A stretch of 21,428 bases of DNA from an uncultured Clostridium sp. (GCA_900543885.1 UQTA01000047.1:1-21428), one strand, 5' to 3'. Numbered from the stretch's first letter, positions 1 to 8,341 are shown. Notes: generated from the letters alone by a model not told the origin. Program-made: numbers and translations.

Positions 1-89
1 AACTCCTCCTCCCGTGCTTTGTAGTGTAGCTTCTTGCAAATATTTTACAGCACAACATAGAGAGTTGAAATACTTTCGTTACTATTTGT

Positions 90-108
90 GCCGCCAGCCG
101 AAGGCGGC
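90..108 (+). promoter_or_regulatory. GC-only stem-loop just upstream of the first lipoprotein's ribosome site
   Basis: GCCGCC (90-95) pairs perfectly with GGCGGC (103-108) across a 7-base loop. The 3' arm ends 5 bases before the GGAG ribosome site at 114-117. No T-run follows, so it does not look like an intrinsic terminator. It could control translation of the lipoprotein gene or protect the transcript end. No convincing promoter is visible in bases 1-89. Confidence 0.4.
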
Positions 109-123
109 GGAATGGAGATTAAT

Positions 124-1197
124 ATGAAAAGCAGAAGAAGAGAATCAGGAATATTTAAAATAAGTTGTATAATGCTTCTGGTTTCTGTACTGGTATTGTT
201 TGCAGGTTGCAAAAAGAAAATGACTTTGCAGGACTATCTGGATTTAGGTGATAAATACCTGACAGAAGCCAATTACGAAGAGGCGATCATAGTCTTTACA
301 AAAGCAATGGAAATAGACCCGAAACAGGCAGCTGCCTATGAAAAACGTGCAGAGGTTTATACAGCACGTATCCAGGCAAGCGGAGTGGATGATGCCAGCC
401 AGTGGACGGATGAGATACGTGGATTCTATGCAAGTGGTGAAGCTGATTATCTGAAAGCTATCGAACTGGAGCCCCAAACTGTTTCAAACTATGAAAAACT
501 GGCAGATCTGTATCTGAAAGCAGGAGAAACGCAAAAAGCCATTGATATTCTGAAAAAGGGGTACAAAGAAACCGGGGATGAGTCATTATCCAGTCATATA
601 GAGGAACTGGAAGCAACCTTGTTTACACCTACTGTAGATCCATCTGTATTTAATGGCACTATGACCATAGAAATGTATTCCAATGTAATGCTTTCATTTA
701 TAGAGTATTTAGGAAAAGACATCTACTCTTATGATGAGATAGGAAGAATGACTTCTTATGAATGGTATGATTTCGATGGAACATTGATTGAATCTTACAA
801 GTGGGATTACGATGATGCTGCAGGAAAGACGTATGAAACAACATCAGAATTATATCATGAAGGAATTGAAACAGAGAGTGGAAAAGAAAGTGGAGAGGAA
901 TCCACAGGAAGTCATGGAGAAAAATTGTGGAATGGCACTCTGGAAATAGAAGGATGTAAAGATCAGGCCCATTATATATATGCTGCCGGAAACGGGGAAG
1001 GAGATCCGCCTCGATTTGGTTATTATCTGGTGGATCCCACAAGACAGCCGGAAAATGGACGGGTTCCTATTATGAATAATGGTCAATATGCCACATATGA
1101 ATATGATTCGATTGGAAGGGTCAGCGCGATCTATTCCTACACACCAGAAGGATTAGAAACGGGACATTGTATCGTTACATATTCATCAAGAGAGTAA
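124..1197 (+). CDS. TPR lipoprotein with YD/RHS-like C-terminal repeats (paralogue 1 of 4)
   Basis: Predicted surface-anchored lipoprotein of 357 residues, function unknown. The ATG at 124 is chosen because GGAG (114-117) sits 6 bases upstream and because it gives a clean signal peptide: basic N-terminus, hydrophobic core, then lipobox LFAGC with the lipidated Cys at residue 29. A GTG at 88 and an ATG at 112 are in frame but lie in or beside the hairpin. Residues about 35-150 contain TPR motifs (YLDLGDKYL...YEEAI..FTKAMEIDP and two more). Unlike its three neighbours, the C-terminal half has no MORN repeats. It carries two YD-type repeats (YSYDEIGRMTSY near residue 201 and YEYDSIGRVSAI near residue 316), like those of RHS-family proteins. 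It lies 6 bases before the next paralogue and is probably co-transcribed. TPRs and YD repeats bind protein or carbohydrate in other systems; no ligand can be named here. Confidence 0.85.
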   Translation: MKSRRRESGIFKISCIMLLVSVLVLFAGCKKKMTLQDYLDLGDKYLTEANYEEAIIVFTKAMEIDPKQAAAYEKRAEVYTARIQASGVDDASQWTDEIRGFYASGEADYLKAIELEPQTVSNYEKLADLYLKAGETQKAIDILKKGYKETGDESLSSHIEELEATLFTPTVDPSVFNGTMTIEMYSNVMLSFIEYLGKDIYSYDEIGRMTSYEWYDFDGTLIESYKWDYDDAAGKTYETTSELYHEGIETESGKESGEESTGSHGEKLWNGTLEIEGCKDQAHYIYAAGNGEGDPPRFGYYLVDPTRQPENGRVPIMNNGQYATYEYDSIGRVSAIYSYTPEGLETGHCIVTYSSRE

Positions 1198-1203
1198 ATG
1201 ATA

Positions 1204-2310
1204 ATGAAAAATTATTTGAAGGGAATAAAAAAACTCAGCATCATTGCCTGTGTTTTAATATTGATTTTTACTGCAGGCTGCCAGAAGCAAATGACCTTGC
1301 AGGATTATCTGAATCTGGGAGATAAATATCTTACAGAAACCAATTATGAGAAGGCAATCGTAGCCTTTACCAAAGCCATTGAGTTAGAACCAAAGGCGAT
1401 GAAAGCATATGAAGACCTGGCAAATGCTTACATAAAGACTGAAAAGTACGATAAAGCAATAGAAACACTGGAACAAGGTATTTCTGTATATGAAAGCTTG
1501 TCAGCAGAGGAACAGACCGATGAATTTAAACAGATATATGAAGCATTGCTGACACTGCAGGAAGAGATAAAGGGATATCTGGATTCAGATGACCGTTCGG
1601 ATGCCGGGAATGAAAATACGGTGCCGGGTGAAACAGGAACTGTGGATGCAGAGCAGGACCGCCTGGTTGCAGAGGCGAAAGAAAAATATGGAGACATTTT
1701 AGATCAGATCGTAACAGCGTTGGACAGAGGAACCTTGGAACTTACGGCATACTATACAGAAGATTTTACCGATTTTGTGAATGGCCTTGAGGAGCCATTA
1801 TACTGGCAGATTGAAGACGGAAGATATCTGGGACTTTACATAGCGGAAGATGTGTATATATATTTGGGAGAAATGGAGAATGGATTCCGCGCTGGTTCTG
1901 GTTTCTGGTATCGTGAATATCATTGGGAAAGTGGATATGGGGCTACGTTATATACAGGCAACTGGTCAGATGATTATCCCAACGGTTCGGGTACAGTTGA
2001 AGATGTGTATACAGATGAAGATGGAGATGAGAACCGCTTAAAAGTGGAAGGTAATTTTCTGAATGGTTATGAAAATGGAACCATGAGGCGTTATGTAAAT
2101 GATCACTATCGTGACAATAATGTTAAAGGAAATTATTCAGGAATATACGAATATGAAATAACCCATGGTATTCCAGATCATCTTACATCTAATGAATATG
2201 GAGAGGTTGTTGAGATGAGGATCATACAGGAATCTCCTTCTGATATGGGCCCGGTGTATAGATACCGTAATAATAACCCATGGGGAGTATATGGTGCGAA
2301 GAAGGAGTAG
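1204..2310 (+). CDS. TPR-MORN lipoprotein (paralogue 2 of 4)
   Basis: Predicted lipoprotein of 368 residues, function unknown. I choose the ATG at 1204 over the in-frame ATG at 1198 because the purine-rich AAGAGAG (1188-1194) is 9 bases from the former and only 3 from the latter; the ribosome site is weak either way. The signal peptide ends in the lipobox FTAGC with Cys at residue 26. Residues about 30-120 are TPR helices. Residues about 125-160 form a charged, Gly/Asp/Glu-rich linker that is longer than in the paralogues. Three MORN-like units follow: YLGEMENGFRAGSG (about 221), YTGNWSDDYPNGSG (about 251) and VEGNFLNGYENG (about 281). The protein ends WGVYGAKKE, close to the end of paralogue 3 (WGVDGAMK). 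MORN units often lie at membranes, but in bacterial lipoproteins their role is not established. Confidence 0.85.
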   Translation: MKNYLKGIKKLSIIACVLILIFTAGCQKQMTLQDYLNLGDKYLTETNYEKAIVAFTKAIELEPKAMKAYEDLANAYIKTEKYDKAIETLEQGISVYESLSAEEQTDEFKQIYEALLTLQEEIKGYLDSDDRSDAGNENTVPGETGTVDAEQDRLVAEAKEKYGDILDQIVTALDRGTLELTAYYTEDFTDFVNGLEEPLYWQIEDGRYLGLYIAEDVYIYLGEMENGFRAGSGFWYREYHWESGYGATLYTGNWSDDYPNGSGTVEDVYTDEDGDENRLKVEGNFLNGYENGTMRRYVNDHYRDNNVKGNYSGIYEYEITHGIPDHLTSNEYGEVVEMRIIQESPSDMGPVYRYRNNNPWGVYGAKKE

Positions 2311-2312
2311 CT

Positions 2313-3311
2313 ATGAAAAGGAGAAAAAGAGGATTAGAAATATTTAAAATAACCTGTATAATGCTTCTGGTTTCTATAACGGTATTACTTGCAGGCTGCA
2401 AGAAAAAGATGAATTTCCAGGAATACTTAGACTTAGGTGATAAATATCTTCTGGAATTAAACTACGAAGAGGCAGCTGTAGCCTTTGCAAAAGCCATTGA
2501 ACTGGAACCAAGGGAAATGGGCGCTTATGAAAAGCTGGCAAATGTATACGCAGCTCAGGGAAATACCAAACAGGCGATGGAAACTTTAAACCAGGCAATT
2601 TCTGTTTATGAAGGACTTTCAGCAGAAGACCAGACAGAAGAGAGAAAAGCAGCTTATGAGAGAATCCGTGCTGCTGCGAATGATCTTTCCATCAAAAATA
2701 CCTTGGAAACAGAGTATATGGATCTCTTAAAACAGCTGAAAGAGCAGATGCTGGGCGATAGTGAGAATTTCGGAACAGGGGATTTTGGAAGCAGTGAAAT
2801 ATTAGGGAGAAACTTTTATGATCTGACTGAAAGCCTGACAAAGCCGCTGATCTGGCAGTTAGAGGATGGAACCTGGCTTGCTGTATATCCTGGCGGCTAT
2901 GTATATGCCGGTGAAATGGAAGATGGAAAACGTTCTGGAAATGGAGCCTGGTACTCAGAAAATTCCGATTATGGATATGATGTACTGTTGTTTAAGGGAA
3001 AATGGAAAGATGATTATCCCAATGGAAAAGGAACGGAAAAAATGTATTTGGGCTATGACGGAGGTTTGATCCAGACTAAAGAAGGCACATATATAGATGG
3101 TCTGGAAGATGGAACCAGACGCATTTCCATCACAGATCCACTGGGACTGGATGTATATCAGTACAGCGCAACAAAGGGCATCCCGGACAATGTGGTGATT
3201 GATCCCAATTCTGATGAGCCTGTGGTAGAAATGGAGCATATATCCGGGCCGGATATAAATGTCTGGAATGTTGAAGAGTCAGACTGGGGCGTAGACGGCG
3301 CCATGAAATAA
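2313..3311 (+). CDS. TPR-MORN lipoprotein (paralogue 3 of 4)
   Basis: Predicted lipoprotein of 332 residues, function unknown. The ATG at 2313 has AAGGAG (2302-2307) 5 bases upstream, inside the end of the preceding gene, whose stop is only 2 bases away, so translation is probably coupled. An in-frame ATG at 2280 would add 11 residues before the signal peptide and is rejected. The lipobox LLAGC places the lipid Cys at residue 29. The signal-peptide coding DNA is nearly identical to that of paralogue 1, indicating recent duplication or gene conversion. TPR helices follow (YLDLGDKYLLELNYEEAAVAFAKAIELEP and one more). Downstream are MORN-like units: YAGEMEDGKRSGNG, FKGKWKDDYPNGKG and KEGTYIDGLEDG. 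The TPR-to-linker segment ISVYE.LSAE.QT is shared with paralogue 2 but not with 1 or 4. Confidence 0.86.
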   Translation: MKRRKRGLEIFKITCIMLLVSITVLLAGCKKKMNFQEYLDLGDKYLLELNYEEAAVAFAKAIELEPREMGAYEKLANVYAAQGNTKQAMETLNQAISVYEGLSAEDQTEERKAAYERIRAAANDLSIKNTLETEYMDLLKQLKEQMLGDSENFGTGDFGSSEILGRNFYDLTESLTKPLIWQLEDGTWLAVYPGGYVYAGEMEDGKRSGNGAWYSENSDYGYDVLLFKGKWKDDYPNGKGTEKMYLGYDGGLIQTKEGTYIDGLEDGTRRISITDPLGLDVYQYSATKGIPDNVVIDPNSDEPVVEMEHISGPDINVWNVEESDWGVDGAMK

Positions 3312-3359
3312 AGAGAAAAGCGCAGAATCATTTTTTAATTGGGAAAGGAACATTAGAAT

Positions 3360-4409
3360 ATGGGAAAAAGTATAAAAGAATCTAAACTATTAAAGCAGTT
3401 TGCTATATGGTTCCTGATTGCAATAATGTTCTTATCTGCAGGCTGCGAAAAGAAGCTGACCTTGCAGGACTACCTGGATCTGGGCGATAAATACCTTTTG
3501 GAACTGAACTACGAAGAGGCAGTTGTGGCTTTTACCAAAGCTATCGAATTAGAACCAAGAGATCCCAATGGTTATCTGAAGCTGGCTAAAGTATATGATG
3601 CCCAGGAAGATTATGAAAAGGCAGTTCAGATCTTGACTCAGGGCTATGAGGCAACTGGGGATGCAGAAGTGAAAAAACTGAAAGAGATCTATGAAAATCT
3701 GCTTAATCACGAAGATTTGATCCAGGAGACCTTAAGCCGCGCAAGATCTGCAGACCGGGAGAGTCTCTGGCAGTTGCAGAGCACAGATGCATACCAGGAG
3801 TTTATAACCAAACTGGACCGGGTGATCAAGAGAGACGGAGGGGATGGAAGCTGGCTTTTGATCTATCCCTGCGGACATTGTTATTATGGCGGTATGGAAG
3901 ATGGGCAACGTTCTGGTCATGGAATCTGGAGCGCTTATGATTATGTAAAGGGCCTTATGGAGTATGATTCCTGTACCTGGAGTAATGATTATCCTAACGG
4001 TGAGGGAGAAGAATGGAGTGTGCGGATCGCTGTCCTGGAAATGAAATATTACGCGAAGGCCAATTATAAAGAAGGTCTCTACCAGGGAACCGTTCTGAAC
4101 GAGTATGTAGATACTCTTAATCCGGCGGAATCCATGGATACAACCTATTCAGCCGAATATACAGATGGTATTCCCAAAGAGGTAGAAGATAAGCTGGGCA
4201 GAGGTACGCATACGAAAAATGGAAAAGAATTTTTTTGCATCTACAGTGATGATGAGATGAATTTCTTTGCAGTGCGTGGGCAAAAATACGGAATGTTCCA
4301 TGCACGGAAAGGGGACGATGATGAAAAAAGCATGATCCCGTACAGTATGGAAGAGGTCCAAACGGGAAAACAGGACATAGAAAAGGAACGGCGGCAGGTG
4401 ATGCCGTAA
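3360..4409 (+). CDS. TPR-MORN lipoprotein with charged C-terminal tail (paralogue 4 of 4)
   Basis: Predicted lipoprotein of 349 residues, function unknown. AAAGGAA (3344-3350) lies 9 bases upstream of the ATG. The lipobox LSAGC places the Cys at residue 29. TPR motifs (YLDLGDKYLLELNYEEAVVAFTKAIELEP, then a second) resemble paralogue 3 most closely. The third helix pair (ILTQGYEATGD) instead resembles paralogue 1. The MORN-like units are degenerate: YYGGMEDGQRSGHG is clear, and the second reads CTWSNDYPNGEG. After the point where paralogues 2 and 3 stop, this protein continues for roughly 40 strongly charged residues (DDDEKS...DIEKERRQVMP). The gap from paralogue 3 is 48 bases with no terminator, so the four genes may form one operon. 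No terminator was seen after this gene. Confidence 0.85.
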   Translation: MGKSIKESKLLKQFAIWFLIAIMFLSAGCEKKLTLQDYLDLGDKYLLELNYEEAVVAFTKAIELEPRDPNGYLKLAKVYDAQEDYEKAVQILTQGYEATGDAEVKKLKEIYENLLNHEDLIQETLSRARSADRESLWQLQSTDAYQEFITKLDRVIKRDGGDGSWLLIYPCGHCYYGGMEDGQRSGHGIWSAYDYVKGLMEYDSCTWSNDYPNGEGEEWSVRIAVLEMKYYAKANYKEGLYQGTVLNEYVDTLNPAESMDTTYSAEYTDGIPKEVEDKLGRGTHTKNGKEFFCIYSDDEMNFFAVRGQKYGMFHARKGDDDEKSMIPYSMEEVQTGKQDIEKERRQVMP

Positions 4410-4596
4410 AAGGAGAAAGATACATTTCATAGAACGGCGAGAGAGCAGCACGAAAAGTGAAAAAAGTAACAAAATCCATATGCCATTTCTATAATAGTTT
4501 GCCAAGACTAACTCAACACAGAACCATGAACATCTGAACAAATGCACAAATTATACTGTATACATTGTATTTTTTGCAGTAATACGAATTAAACAT
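4410..4596 (+). other. Gene-free stretch between the lipoprotein array and the nifJ promoter
   Basis: No plausible coding frame or intrinsic terminator was found. The stretch is A/T-rich and contains an isolated TATAAT (4490-4495) without an acceptable -35 box, and the short palindrome TGTATACA (4557-4564). Either could be regulatory, but I see no supporting partner. How transcription of the lipoprotein array ends is unresolved. Confidence 0.4.
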
Positions 4597-4624
4597 TTGC
4601 AATTTAATGAATAATTGATATAAT
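4597..4624 (+). promoter_or_regulatory. Probable sigma-A promoter of nifJ
   Basis: TTGCAA (4597-4602) and a perfect TATAAT (4619-4624) are separated by 16 bases in an AT-rich stretch. Transcription would begin near 4631, giving a leader of about 100 bases. A second TATAAT at 4688-4693 has no -35 partner and is less likely. Confidence 0.7.
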
Positions 4625-4636
4625 AAGCATAGGCCA

Positions 4637-4665
4637 GTCTGTGAGGGCTTGTTTCCCGCGCAGAC
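4637..4665 (+). promoter_or_regulatory. Leader stem-loop in the nifJ 5' untranslated region
   Basis: GTCTGTG (4637-4643) pairs with CGCAGAC (4659-4665) with one G-T wobble. After one A/G mismatch, GGG (4645-4647) pairs with CCC (4655-4657) around a 7-base loop. The structure would start only a few bases after the predicted transcription start and no T-run follows. It fits a 5'-end mRNA-stabilising hairpin for a highly expressed gene. A regulatory role is possible but unproven. Confidence 0.55.
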
Positions 4666-4729
4666 CCACATGTATTTTATATATAACTATAATATACATA
4701 TTTCATTCACTAATGCAGGAGGAAATCAA

Positions 4730-7700
4730 ATGGCAAGAAAAATGAAAACCATGGATGGTAACCATGCAGCAGCTCATGCTTCATATGCATTTACTGATGT
4801 AGCGGCTATCTATCCTATCACCCCATCTTCACCTATGGCTGAAGCTACAGATGAGTGGGCAACAGACGGAAGAACCAATATTTTTGGTCATGAAGTTCAG
4901 ATTACAGAGATGCAGTCTGAGGCTGGTGCAGCAGGTGCTGTACACGGATCTCTGGCAGCAGGTGCTTTAACCACCACCTACACCGCTTCTCAGGGTCTGT
5001 TACTGATGATCCCTAACCTTTACAAAATCGCTGGTGAGCAGCTGCCAGGCGTATTCAACGTATCTGCACGTGCACTTGCTAGCCACGCATTATCTATTTT
5101 CGGTGATCACTCCGACGTTATGGCCTGTCGTCAGACTGGATGCGCAATGCTTTGCGAATCCAGCGTACAGGAAGTTATGGACTTAACCCCAGTTGCTCAT
5201 CTGGCAGCTATCAAGGGCAAAGTTCCTTTCATCAACTTCTTCGATGGTTTCCGTACATCTCATGAGATCCAGAAGATCGAGACCTGGGATTACGAAGATC
5301 TGAAGGATATGGCTGATATGGATGCAATCGCTGAATTCCGTAAGCATGCATTAAATCCAAATCACCCATGCCAGAGAGGTTCCGCTCAGAACCCTGATAT
5401 CTTCTTCCAGGCAAGAGAAGCTTGCAACCCATACTATGATGCTCTTCCAGCAATCGTTCAGGAGTACATGGACAAGGTTAACGCTAAGCTTGGTACAGAT
5501 TATAAGCTGTTCAACTACTATGGTGCAGCAGACGCAGAGCATGTTATCATCGCTATGGGTTCTGTAAATGATACCATTGAAGAGACCATCGACTACTTAA
5601 CAAAGCATGGCAAGAAGGTCGGCGTTGTTAAGGTTCGTCTGTACAGACCATTCTGTGCACAGGCACTGATCGATGCTATCCCAGAGACTGTTAAGACTAT
5701 CTCCGTATTAGACAGAACAAAAGAGCCAGGCGCTATGGGCGAGCCTCTGTACCTGGATGTTGTTGCTGCTCTTAAGGGAAGCAAGTTTGATCAGGTTAAG
5801 ATCTTAACCGGACGTTACGGTTTAGGTTCCAAGGATACCACACCTGCTCAGATCGTAGCAGTATATGAGAATGAGACCAAGTCCCCATTCACCATCGGTA
5901 TCGTTGATGATGTTACCAACCTGTCTCTTGAAATTGGTGCTCCACTTGTTACCACTCCAGAAGGAACTACCAACTGTAAGTTCTGGGGTCTGGGCGCTGA
6001 CGGTACTGTAGGTGCTAACAAGAACTCCATCAAGATCATTGGTGATAATACAGATATGTATGCTCAGGCATACTTTGATTATGACTCTAAGAAGTCTGGC
6101 GGTGTTACTATGTCTCACCTGCGTTTCGGACACAGCCCAATTAAGTCTACCTACTTAATCCACAAGGCTAACTTCGTAGCATGTCATAATCCATCCTATG
6201 TACGTAAGTACAACATGGTACAGGAGCTGGTTGACGGCGGTACTTTCCTGTTAAACTGCGCATGGGATATGGAAGGCCTTGAGAAGCACTTACCAGGCCA
6301 GGTTAAGAAGTTCATCGCTGATCACAAGATCAACTTCTACACCATCGACGGTGTTAAGATCGGTATCGAGACCGGTATGGGACCAACACGTATCAACACC
6401 ATTTTACAGTCCGCATTCTTCGAGCTGACCGGAATCATCCCAGCTGAAAAGGCTAACGAGCTGATGAAGGCTGCTGCAAAGGCAACTTACGGACGTAAGG
6501 GCGAAGACGTTGTTATGAAGAACTGGGCAGCTATCGATGCTGGTGCTAAGGGCGTTCACAAAGTAGAAGTTCCAGCAAGCTGGGCTAACTGCGAAGATGA
6601 AGGTCTTGATTACAAGGTAGTTACCGAGGGAAGAAAGGAAGTTGTAGACTTCGTAAACAACATCCAGACCAAGGTAAGCGCTCAGGAAGGTAACACACTG
6701 CCTGTATCTGCATTCAAGGATTATGTTGATGGTTCTACACCATCCGGTTCTTCAGCATATGAGAAACGTGGTATCGCTGTTAAGGTTCCTGTATGGAACG
6801 TTGACAACTGTATCCAGTGTAACTTCTGTTCTTATGTCTGCCCACACGCTGTTATCCGTCCAGTAGCTATGACTGCTGAGGAAGCTGCTAAGGCTCCTGC
6901 AGATATGAAGATGAAAGATATGACTGGTATGCCAGGATACAAGTTCTCCATGGCTATCTCTGCTCTGGATTGTACCGGATGCGGTTCCTGTGCTAATGTC
7001 TGCCCAGGTATGAAGGGCAACAAGGCTCTGGAAATGAAGCCATTAGAGGCTAGTCTGTCTGAGCAGGCTAACTACGACTTTGCTGAGACTCTGCCAGTTA
7101 AGGAAGAAGTTATCGCTAAGTTCAAAGAGAACACTGTTAAGGGCAGCCAGTTCAAGAAACCTCTCCTTGAGTTCTCCGGCGCATGCGCAGGCTGTGGTGA
7201 AACTCCATATGCTAAGCTGATCACTCAGCTGTTCGGTGACAGAATGTACATCGCAAACGCAACTGGATGCTCCTCTATCTGGGGTAACTCTTCACCATCT
7301 ACACCTTACACCATGAACGCTAAGGGCCAGGGTCCTGCATGGGATAACTCCCTGTTCGAGGACAACGCTGAGTTTGGTTACGGTATGTTACTGGCTCAGA
7401 ACGCTATCAGAGATGGCTTAAAGTCCAAGGTTGAGTCTGTAATGGCTAACGAGAACGCTTCTGAAGAAGTTAAGGCTGCTTGCAAGGAATGGTTAGATAC
7501 TTACGCTGTAGGCGCATTAAACGGAACTGCAACTGACAAGTTAGTTGCTGCATTAGACGGCATTGATTGCCCAACCTGCAAAGAGATCGTTGCTAACAAG
7601 GACTTCTTAGCTAAGAAATCCCAGTGGATCTTCGGTGGTGACGGATGGGCTTACGATATCGGCTTCGGCGGTGTAGACCACGTTCTGGCTTCCGGAAAAG

Positions 7701-8266
7701 ATATCAACATCATGGTTTACGATACCGAGGTTTACTCCAATACAGGTGGTCAGGCTTCCAAGTCTACTAAGACCGGTGCTGTAGCTCAGTTCGCTGCAGG
7801 CGGTAAAGAGACCAAGAAGAAAGACCTTGCTGGTATTGCAATGAGCTATGGTTATGTATACGTTGCTCAGATCTGTATGGGTGGCGACATGGCACAGACT
7901 GTTAAAGCTCTGGCTGAGGCAGAGGCATATCCGGGACCATCCCTGATCATCGCTTACGCTCCATGTATCAACCATGGTATCAAGAAGGGTATGGACAAGG
8001 CTATGACCGAAGAGAAGCTGGCTCTTGAGTGCGGATACTGGAACAACTTCCGTTACAACCCAGCTGCTGAGAAGAAGTTCACCTTAGATTCTAAGGCTCC
8101 TAAGATGGAAGGATATCAGGACTTCTTAAAGGGTGAGGTTCGTTACCTGTCCTTAACCATGAAGAACCCAGAGAGAGCAGCTAAGCTGTTCGCACGTAAC
8201 GAGCAGGAAGCTAAGGATCGTTACGAGCATCTGTCTAAGCTGGTTGCACTTTATGGAAATGACTAA
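4730..8266 (+). CDS. nifJ: Pyruvate:ferredoxin (flavodoxin) oxidoreductase, single-chain PFOR
   Basis: Converts pyruvate and CoA to acetyl-CoA and CO2 with reduction of ferredoxin, in the cytoplasm; a central step of clostridial fermentation. The start at 4730 has AGGAGG (4717-4722) 7 bases upstream and gives 1178 residues, the usual PFOR length; upstream in-frame codons are leader RNA. Domains in order: N-terminal TPP-pyrimidine domain (AIYPITPSSPMAE), CoA/transketolase-C and gamma domains, then a two-cluster ferredoxin domain with Cys694/697/700/704 and Cys748/751/754/758. The C-terminal TPP-diphosphate domain has GDGWAYDIG (970-978) and YSNTGGQ (1002-1008). The proximal cluster ligands are Cys819, 822, 847 and 1079, matching the known four-Cys pattern of Desulfovibrio PFOR. 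Codon use is strongly biased (for example AAG for Lys, GCT/GCA for Ala) compared with its neighbours, as expected for very high expression. It stands alone between a promoter and a terminator. Confidence 0.98.
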   Translation: MARKMKTMDGNHAAAHASYAFTDVAAIYPITPSSPMAEATDEWATDGRTNIFGHEVQITEMQSEAGAAGAVHGSLAAGALTTTYTASQGLLLMIPNLYKIAGEQLPGVFNVSARALASHALSIFGDHSDVMACRQTGCAMLCESSVQEVMDLTPVAHLAAIKGKVPFINFFDGFRTSHEIQKIETWDYEDLKDMADMDAIAEFRKHALNPNHPCQRGSAQNPDIFFQAREACNPYYDALPAIVQEYMDKVNAKLGTDYKLFNYYGAADAEHVIIAMGSVNDTIEETIDYLTKHGKKVGVVKVRLYRPFCAQALIDAIPETVKTISVLDRTKEPGAMGEPLYLDVVAALKGSKFDQVKILTGRYGLGSKDTTPAQIVAVYENETKSPFTIGIVDDVTNLSLEIGAPLVTTPEGTTNCKFWGLGADGTVGANKNSIKIIGDNTDMYAQAYFDYDSKKSGGVTMSHLRFGHSPIKSTYLIHKANFVACHNPSYVRKYNMVQELVDGGTFLLNCAWDMEGLEKHLPGQVKKFIADHKINFYTIDGVKIGIETGMGPTRINTILQSAFFELTGIIPAEKANELMKAAAKATYGRKGEDVVMKNWAAIDAGAKGVHKVEVPASWANCEDEGLDYKVVTEGRKEVVDFVNNIQTKVSAQEGNTLPVSAFKDYVDGSTPSGSSAYEKRGIAVKVPVWNVDNCIQCNFCSYVCPHAVIRPVAMTAEEAAKAPADMKMKDMTGMPGYKFSMAISALDCTGCGSCANVCPGMKGNKALEMKPLEASLSEQANYDFAETLPVKEEVIAKFKENTVKGSQFKKPLLEFSGACAGCGETPYAKLITQLFGDRMYIANATGCSSIWGNSSPSTPYTMNAKGQGPAWDNSLFEDNAEFGYGMLLAQNAIRDGLKSKVESVMANENASEEVKAACKEWLDTYAVGALNGTATDKLVAALDGIDCPTCKEIVANKDFLAKKSQWIFGGDGWAYDIGFGGVDHVLASGKDINIMVYDTEVYSNTGGQASKSTKTGAVAQFAAGGKETKKKDLAGIAMSYGYVYVAQICMGGDMAQTVKALAEAEAYPGPSLIIAYAPCINHGIKKGMDKAMTEEKLALECGYWNNFRYNPAAEKKFTLDSKAPKMEGYQDFLKGEVRYLSLTMKNPERAAKLFARNEQEAKDRYEHLSKLVALYGND

Positions 8267-8306
8267 TTCATCCTGCAAAGTGAGTTAGAATAGATTAGGT
8301 TAAATT

Positions 8307-8341
8307 AACCCCGGAGGGCGTAAAAACTCTCCGGGGTTTTT
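8307..8341 (+). terminator. Intrinsic terminator of nifJ
   Basis: AACCCCGGAG (8307-8316) pairs with CTCCGGGGTT (8329-8338), the stem extending by about two more pairs around an A-rich loop, with a T-run at 8337-8341. It lies 40 bases after the nifJ stop. The base of the left arm can alternatively pair with GGTTAA at 8298-8303. Confidence 0.9.

Noticed and set aside
88..123. GTG at 88 or ATG at 112 as start of the first lipoprotein
   Set aside because: These lie in or next to the hairpin, lack a ribosome site, and would put acidic and polar residues before the signal peptide. The ATG at 124 has GGAG at the right distance.
124..4409. The lipoprotein array as a polymorphic RHS toxin or immunity locus
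   Set aside because: Only one copy has YD-like repeats, there are just two of them, and no toxin tip, secretion partner or immunity-type gene is visible.
4149..4547. 132-codon open frame on the minus strand across the end of the fourth lipoprotein
   Set aside because: It lies almost entirely antisense to a supported gene, has no recognisable domain and no convincing ribosome site.
4649..4729. An N-terminal extension of PFOR starting at 4649
   Set aside because: It begins inside the leader hairpin with no ribosome site. The ATG at 4730 has AGGAGG and the conserved PFOR N-terminus follows directly.
7607..7975. 122-codon minus-strand frame inside nifJ
   Set aside because: It is antisense to the highly conserved TPP domain; the open frame is explained by the strong codon bias of nifJ.
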